DNA of 64,000 bases from Bacillota bacterium (GTDB taxonomy: Bacteria > Bacillota > Clostridia > Lachnospirales > Lachnospiraceae): positions 186,001 through 250,000 of the forward strand of contig JAEWSH010000133.1 of NCBI GenBank assembly GCA_023398375.1, written 5' to 3'. Each line of letters starts with the position of its first letter. Position 1 is the first letter of the stretch. This document shows positions 60,139-64,000 of the stretch, in pieces. The translations under genes and the position numbers were made by a program. Below the pieces are notes generated by a model that saw only the letters and a program-made list of their open reading frames with translations, had not been told where the DNA came from and made no database searches.

Positions 60139-61347
60139 ATGGAAAAATTAGCAATCAACGGTGGAACTCCGGTCAGAGACACAAAGTTATATTATGGGCA
60201 TCAGTATATTGATGAGGCTGATGTGAAAGCAGTATCAGAAGTTTTGGTTAGTGATTATCTGACATGTGGTCCGCAGATATCAAAGCTGGAAGAAAAGTTA
60301 TGTAAACTTACGGGAGCAAAGTATGCAGTTGCATGCAGTAATGGAACAGCAGCTTTACATATTGCATGTCAGGCAGCAGGCGTAACGACCGGTGATGAAG
60401 TGATTACAACACCGATCACATTTGCTGCTTCGGCGAACTGTGCTCTTTATTGTGGTGCGACACCAGTTTTTGCAGATATCAATCCGAATACGTATAACAT
60501 TGATCCGGCATCAGTTGCAGATCATATGACAGAAAAAACGAAAGCGGTCGTAGCAGTGGATTTTACAGGACAAGCTGCAGAATTAAATCCGCTATTGCAG
60601 ATGACGCGTAAGAAAAAAGTCGTTCTGATTGAAGATGCTTCGCATTCTATTGGAACAGTCTATGACGGCAGGAAGGTCGGCTCCATTGCAGATATGACTA
60701 CGCTCAGCTTCCATCCGGTAAAAACAGTAACCAGCGGAGAAGGAGGAGCGGTCCTCACCAACAGTAAAGAATATTATGATAAGCTGGTTCTATACCGTGC
60801 ACATGGAATCACAAGGGATGAGAAGTACATGGAACGTGAGCCGGATGGCCCATGGTATTATGAACAGATAGAACTTGGTATGAATTATAGATTGACAGAC
60901 ATTCAGGCGGCATTGCTCTCCAGTCAGCTTGATAAGATAGAAAAGTTTCGGGCAAGAAGGAAAGAAATCGTAGCCAGATATGACAAGGCTTTCTCCAAGA
61001 TACCTGAGATTACAGTACAGCAAGAGATTCCAGAGTCTGATACCACGAGACATCTCTACATTCTCCGCATCAGACCGGAACGGTTGACGATCGACAGAAA
61101 ACAATTCTTTGAGGCAATGAATGCTGAAAATATATGCTGCAATGTACATTATATTCCGGTTTATTATCATCCGTATTATGAGCACCTTGGATATAAAAAA
61201 GGACTTTGCCCGAATGCGGAGAAACTGTATCGTGAGATGATGAGTCTTCCTTTGTATTATGCATTATCTGATCAGGATGTAGAAGACGTGATCCAGGCTG
61301 TTAATAAGATTGTTGAAAATTGTAAGAAAGTCTCTTTAAAGGAGTAG
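60139..61347 (+). CDS. pseC: UDP-4-amino-4,6-dideoxy-N-acetyl-altrosamine transaminase, PseC
   Basis: This 402-residue PLP enzyme of the DegT/DnrJ/EryC1 family has SDYLTCGPQISKLEEKL, CSNGTAALHIAC, VDFTGQAAEL, IEDASHSIGTVYDG and the Schiff-base Lys in FHPVKTVTSGEGGAVLTN. Near the C-terminus VHYIPVYYHPYYEHLGY is conserved in PseC. It aminates the PseB product at C4. The ATG is preceded by the structured element copy C and AGATAGGAGTTAGAT. It runs into pseF with 3 bases between. Confidence 0.95.
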   Translation: MEKLAINGGTPVRDTKLYYGHQYIDEADVKAVSEVLVSDYLTCGPQISKLEEKLCKLTGAKYAVACSNGTAALHIACQAAGVTTGDEVITTPITFAASANCALYCGATPVFADINPNTYNIDPASVADHMTEKTKAVVAVDFTGQAAELNPLLQMTRKKKVVLIEDASHSIGTVYDGRKVGSIADMTTLSFHPVKTVTSGEGGAVLTNSKEYYDKLVLYRAHGITRDEKYMEREPDGPWYYEQIELGMNYRLTDIQAALLSSQLDKIEKFRARRKEIVARYDKAFSKIPEITVQQEIPESDTTRHLYILRIRPERLTIDRKQFFEAMNAENICCNVHYIPVYYHPYYEHLGYKKGLCPNAEKLYREMMSLPLYYALSDQDVEDVIQAVNKIVENCKKVSLKE

Positions 61348-61350
61348 TGT

Positions 61351-62049
61351 ATGAAGAGAGTAGCCATCATTACCGCGCGTGGGGGCAGCAAAAGGATTCC
61401 CCGTAAAAATATTAAATTGTTTTTAGGAAGACCTATTCTTCAGTATTCTATTGAGGCAGCATTACAGTCAGGATTATTTGATGAGGTCATGGTATCGACC
61501 GAGGATGAAGAGATTGCCAATATCGCGAAACAGGCAGGAGCAGAAGTTCCTTTTTACAGAACCGAAAGAACCGCAAATGACTATGCGACAACAGCGGATG
61601 TGATTCAGGAGGTTCTTGAGACTTATGAATCGAAGGGACAGACCTTTGATCATGCATGTTGTATTTATCCGACAGCGCCATTTATCACAGCAAAGAAACT
61701 GCAGGAAGCTATGCTGTTGTTAGAAGAAAATCATGCAGATAGTGTATTGCCGGTAGTACGTTTTTCGTTTCCGCCGCAAAGGTGTGTTGTCATTTCAGAT
61801 AATCAGGTACACCCTAAGTGGCCGGAATTCATGAATTGCCGTTCACAGGATTTAGAGCCGTTTTACCATGATGCCGGTCAGTTCTATTGTATTGATACAG
61901 GTGCATTTGCCAAACAGCGAAAAGTCTTTATGAGGCATACGGTTCCGATCGTCTTGTCAGAGATGGATGTACAGGATATTGATACGGAAGAAGACTGGAA
62001 GATGGCAGAATTAAAATTTAAGATGCTCCGCTGCGATGGGAACGGATAA
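61351..62049 (+). CDS. pseF: Pseudaminic acid cytidylyltransferase, PseF
   Basis: This 232-residue cytidylyltransferase activates the nonulosonic acid with CTP. It has the CMP-sialate synthetase signature ITARGGSKRIPRKNIKLF, then RTERTANDYATTADVIQEV, CIYPTAPFITAKKL and YHDAGQFYCID, which match PseF better than NeuA. It follows pseC by 3 bases. PseI (the condensing synthase) and PseH (N-acetyltransferase) are not in the window. Confidence 0.93.
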   Translation: MKRVAIITARGGSKRIPRKNIKLFLGRPILQYSIEAALQSGLFDEVMVSTEDEEIANIAKQAGAEVPFYRTERTANDYATTADVIQEVLETYESKGQTFDHACCIYPTAPFITAKKLQEAMLLLEENHADSVLPVVRFSFPPQRCVVISDNQVHPKWPEFMNCRSQDLEPFYHDAGQFYCIDTGAFAKQRKVFMRHTVPIVLSEMDVQDIDTEEDWKMAELKFKMLRCDGNG

Positions 62050-62071
62050 GTGAAAGGCGGTGAGATTTAAG

Positions 62072-63106
62072 ATGTTCTATATTCGGACAGATGGAAATAC
62101 ACAGATCGGTGCCGGACACATAATGCGATGCGTATCTATTGCGCAGGCCCTTAAAAACAGAGGAAAAGTAACAATCTTTATAACAGCAGATGAGGAGTCG
62201 GCACGTCTGATTGCCAGTAAGGGATTTGGTACACTTACCTTAAAAACAAACTATAATGATATGGATGGTGAACTGAAAAATTTACTTCCGGTTCTAAGAG
62301 AGAACGATATCCAGTCATTGCTGATAGACAGTTATTCAGTAACGGATCATTACATGCGTACAGTAGGAGAAAAAGCTAAGACGATCTATATGGATGATCT
62401 GGGAGAACACCTGTATCCGGCTGACATGCTCATTAATTATAATATTTATGCCAGAGAGCTGTCATATGAGGAAAATTACCAGAAAAAGGTAATGAAAGTA
62501 CCAAAACTGATATTAGGCTGTGAGTATGTGCCTCTTCGTTCTGAGTTTCAAAACATGGAAGGGAAGATAAGAAGATATGTCAAAGATGTCTTAATTACTT
62601 CCGGTGGAAGCGATCCCTGCAATGCAGCCGGAAAAATACTGGAGACAGTAGTCCGGCAGGGGATGAAATATAAAGGAATCCAATTCCACATAGTGAGTGG
62701 AACTTATAATACGAATTTTGAGAGTCTGCGTGACATGGAAAAAGAAAATGGAAATTTTCATGTTTATCAAAATGTAAAAGATATGGCAGCACTTATGAAA
62801 AAATGTGATGTGGCGATTGCTGCATGTGGAAGTACCATGTATGAATTATCAGCAATGGGAATTCCTACAGTATGTTATTTCTTTGCAGACAATCAGAAAA
62901 AAGTGGCAGAGGCCTTTGGAAGAACACTTGCAGGAAATGCCGGAAATATAGAAGAAAATTCCGAAATGGTATTATCTGAGATCTTGAAATATCTGGATGC
63001 CTATATGGAATCTTATGAGCTGAGGGTCGAAAAAAGTGATGCCATGATGCAGATGCTGGATGGCGATGGCGCCTCCAGAATTGCAGAAGAATTGATTAGG
63101 CTATAA
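62072..63106 (+). CDS. pseG: UDP-2,4-diacetamido-2,4,6-trideoxy-L-altropyranose hydrolase, PseG
   Basis: This 344-residue GT-B-fold hydrolase releases the UDP group from the diacetamido sugar. N-terminal MFYIRTDGNTQIGAGHIMRC includes the catalytic-type His16. Later ITSGGSDPCNAAGKILE and CGSTMYELSAMGIPTVCYF complete the nucleotide site. I chose ATG 62072, behind GGTGAG, over GTG 62060. The chain length is usual for Firmicute PseG without a fused PseH. Confidence 0.92.
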   Translation: MFYIRTDGNTQIGAGHIMRCVSIAQALKNRGKVTIFITADEESARLIASKGFGTLTLKTNYNDMDGELKNLLPVLRENDIQSLLIDSYSVTDHYMRTVGEKAKTIYMDDLGEHLYPADMLINYNIYARELSYEENYQKKVMKVPKLILGCEYVPLRSEFQNMEGKIRRYVKDVLITSGGSDPCNAAGKILETVVRQGMKYKGIQFHIVSGTYNTNFESLRDMEKENGNFHVYQNVKDMAALMKKCDVAIAACGSTMYELSAMGIPTVCYFFADNQKKVAEAFGRTLAGNAGNIEENSEMVLSEILKYLDAYMESYELRVEKSDAMMQMLDGDGASRIAEELIRL

Positions 63107-63124
63107 GGTGTTTGGGAGGACAAA

Positions 63125-63565
63125 ATGATAAAATTTGCAATGGAAATGTATAAAAAATACGAAGATGTGATCTTATATCTGTTTTTTGGAGGATTGACCT
63201 TTCTGATTAGTATCGGCTCTTATTATGTGTGCGCTGAAACCTTAGGCATGCACTATATGGTAGCCAATGTGATTTCCTGGATCGTAGCAGTCCTGTTTGC
63301 TTATATTACGAACCGCATCTTTGTATTTAAGAGCAGTGCCACAGGATTTGCACAGATTCTCAAGGAATTATGGTTATTTATAGCCTGCAGATTAACGACC
63401 GGGGGAATGGAGATCGTAATTATGTTCATTGGCGTTACGCTTATGAGTGTGAACGATATGATTGTTAAAATAATTTCACAAATTGTGGTTATCTTATCTA
63501 ATTATGTTTTTAGTAAACTGATTATATTTAAGAAAGAAAAAATAGCAATTGATAAAAAAGTGTGA
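63125..63565 (+). CDS. GtrA-like membrane protein
   Basis: This 146-residue protein has four membrane helices and the GtrA signature YLFFGGLTFLISIGSYYVC, then NVISWIVAVLFAYITNRIFVFKS. GtrA proteins assist in flipping or transferring a polyprenyl-phosphate sugar. The GtrB-like enzyme at 44565 is a candidate partner, though distant. The start follows TTTGGGAGGACAAA. The structured element copy B begins at its stop codon. Confidence 0.88.
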   Translation: MIKFAMEMYKKYEDVILYLFFGGLTFLISIGSYYVCAETLGMHYMVANVISWIVAVLFAYITNRIFVFKSSATGFAQILKELWLFIACRLTTGGMEIVIMFIGVTLMSVNDMIVKIISQIVVILSNYVFSKLIIFKKEKIAIDKKV

Positions 63566-63700
63566 AAAGCATTTCTAAAGAAGCGAAAGAACCGCTTCTG
63601 AGAAATGCTAAGTTTCACACAGGAAGAAGCCTCTTGCGAGTCTTCTTCTTCCTGATTATTTGTGCCGCTTGAAGCGGCATGTCTGGAAGTGTGAGAAGTC
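63562..63700 (+). repeat. Structured intergenic element, copy B
   Basis: This is the most regular copy. P1 is GTGAAA + AGCATTTCT with AGAAATGCT + aag + TTTCAC. P2 is GAAGCG-AAAGAAC-CGCTTC. P3 is GAAGAAG-c-CTC-ttgc-GAG-t-CTTCTTC. P4 is TGCCGCT-tga-AGCGGCA. It begins at the gtrA-like stop codon and ends 31 bases before the acyltransferase ATG, so it must be in the mRNA joining those genes. Confidence 0.8.
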
Positions 63701-63731
63701 AAATAAATTTGGCGGGAAAGATGTTTCAGAT

Positions 63732-64000
63732 ATGGTAGAAAAAGTAGAAGTGGATCAAAGTAATAATTTTAAAGAGAAATTGCTTGGACGTAAAGCCAAT
63801 TTTGAGCTGTTACGTCTGATTGCCATGTTGATGGTGGTGTCTCTGCATTACCTGTCCAAGGGACAGGTGCTGTCAGATTTTAAGGACGGGCCGTTGTCGG
63901 GAAATGAGTATCTGGCGTATTTACTGGAATCATTCTCTGTTGTAGCAGTGAATGCTTTTGTATTGCTGAGCGGTTATTTTCTGGTGACATCGGAATTCAA
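63732..64000 (+). CDS. Acyltransferase 3 family protein (3' end outside window)
   Basis: The first 89 residues are visible: a hydrophilic start, then RKANFELLRLIAMLMVVSLHYLSKG, the acyltransferase 3 opening with its conserved His, and SVVAVNAFVLLSGYFLV. It is truncated by the window edge. The ribosome binding site is weak (GGGAAAG is 15 bases from the ATG). Its leader contains the structured element copy B. A glycan O-acyltransferase is likely. Confidence 0.8.
   Translation, partial: MVEKVEVDQSNNFKEKLLGRKANFELLRLIAMLMVVSLHYLSKGQVLSDFKDGPLSGNEYLAYLLESFSVVAVNAFVLLSGYFLVTSEF

Noticed and set aside
59991..60212. 73-residue open frame before pseC
   Set aside because: It covers the structured element copy C and overlaps pseC in another frame. 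Residue content is Arg/His/Cys-rich, as expected for a chance frame over hairpins.

Overview
The window is low-GC DNA from an endospore-lineage, flagellated Firmicute, most likely a motile Lachnospiraceae (relatives of Roseburia, Agathobacter or Butyrivibrio). The pointers are clostridial-type flagellar rod genes, a comF/YvyF-like pair, the cdaA-ybbR-glmM block, a receiver-less Spo0A DNA-binding protein, DUF3048 and DUF6077 proteins, AT-rich codon use and purine-rich ribosome binding sites. Genus assignment is inference. I saw no transposase, prophage, tRNA, rRNA or CRISPR array.

Layout. (1) 1-1.9 kb: end of a flagellar operon (FlgF-like, FlgG, rod-binding FlgJ-like), closed by a terminator. 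(2) 2.0-13.1 kb: housekeeping genes: recD2, comF-like, YvyF-like flagellar-operon protein, two unrecognised membrane proteins, the c-di-AMP cyclase cdaA with ybbR and glmM, HPr, and leuA with a 231-nt leader. (3) 13.3-33 kb: first surface-glycan block: DUF2142 membrane protein with a partner, glycosyltransferases (GT2, GT4), a DUF3048 lipoprotein, a two-gene minus-strand pair (fucosyltransferase-like and GT2), a DPM1-like GT2 with DUF2304, rmlD, three tandem acyltransferases, a GT2-pyruvyltransferase fusion and a Wzx flippase. (4) 33-36 kb: motA-motB, then DUF212 and AraC genes on the minus strand. (5) 36.4-39.6 kb: gmd-fcl-manC, giving GDP-L-fucose. (6) 39.7-58.5 kb: stand-alone Spo0A-C protein, a split DUF6077 membrane protein, GT-C, GtrB-like GT2, the priming phosphoglycosyltransferase, a Wzz fused to a degenerate kinase-like domain, an EpsG/Wzy polymerase, many GTs, a GT52/sialyltransferase-like enzyme and an ABC flippase-type exporter. 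(7) 58.9-64 kb: pseB, pseC, pseF, pseG (pseudaminic acid or a close relative), a GtrA-like protein and a truncated acyltransferase.

Together the genes describe a lipid-linked surface glycan pathway. A priming enzyme starts the unit, GTs extend it with fucose and probably a nonulosonic acid, acyl and pyruvyl groups decorate it, Wzx and/or the ABC exporter flip it, EpsG polymerises it and Wzz sets chain length. The neighbouring flagellar genes leave flagellin glycosylation as a second use for the pse products.

The most unusual content is intergenic. One structured element occurs three times (36051, 59969, 63562) with compensatory base changes in matching stems, a conserved AAG bulge and a conserved AAAGAAC loop. 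There are also several long imperfect palindromes (23730, 36205, 57255, 58627), a modular dispersed repeat family (1921, 13081, 19589, 49973, 58563), recurring hairpin plus ribosome-binding-site modules, and a two-copy direct repeat spaced 22 bp just upstream of a strong pseB promoter. The structured element is the best candidate for an undescribed regulatory RNA or RNA-like mobile repeat.
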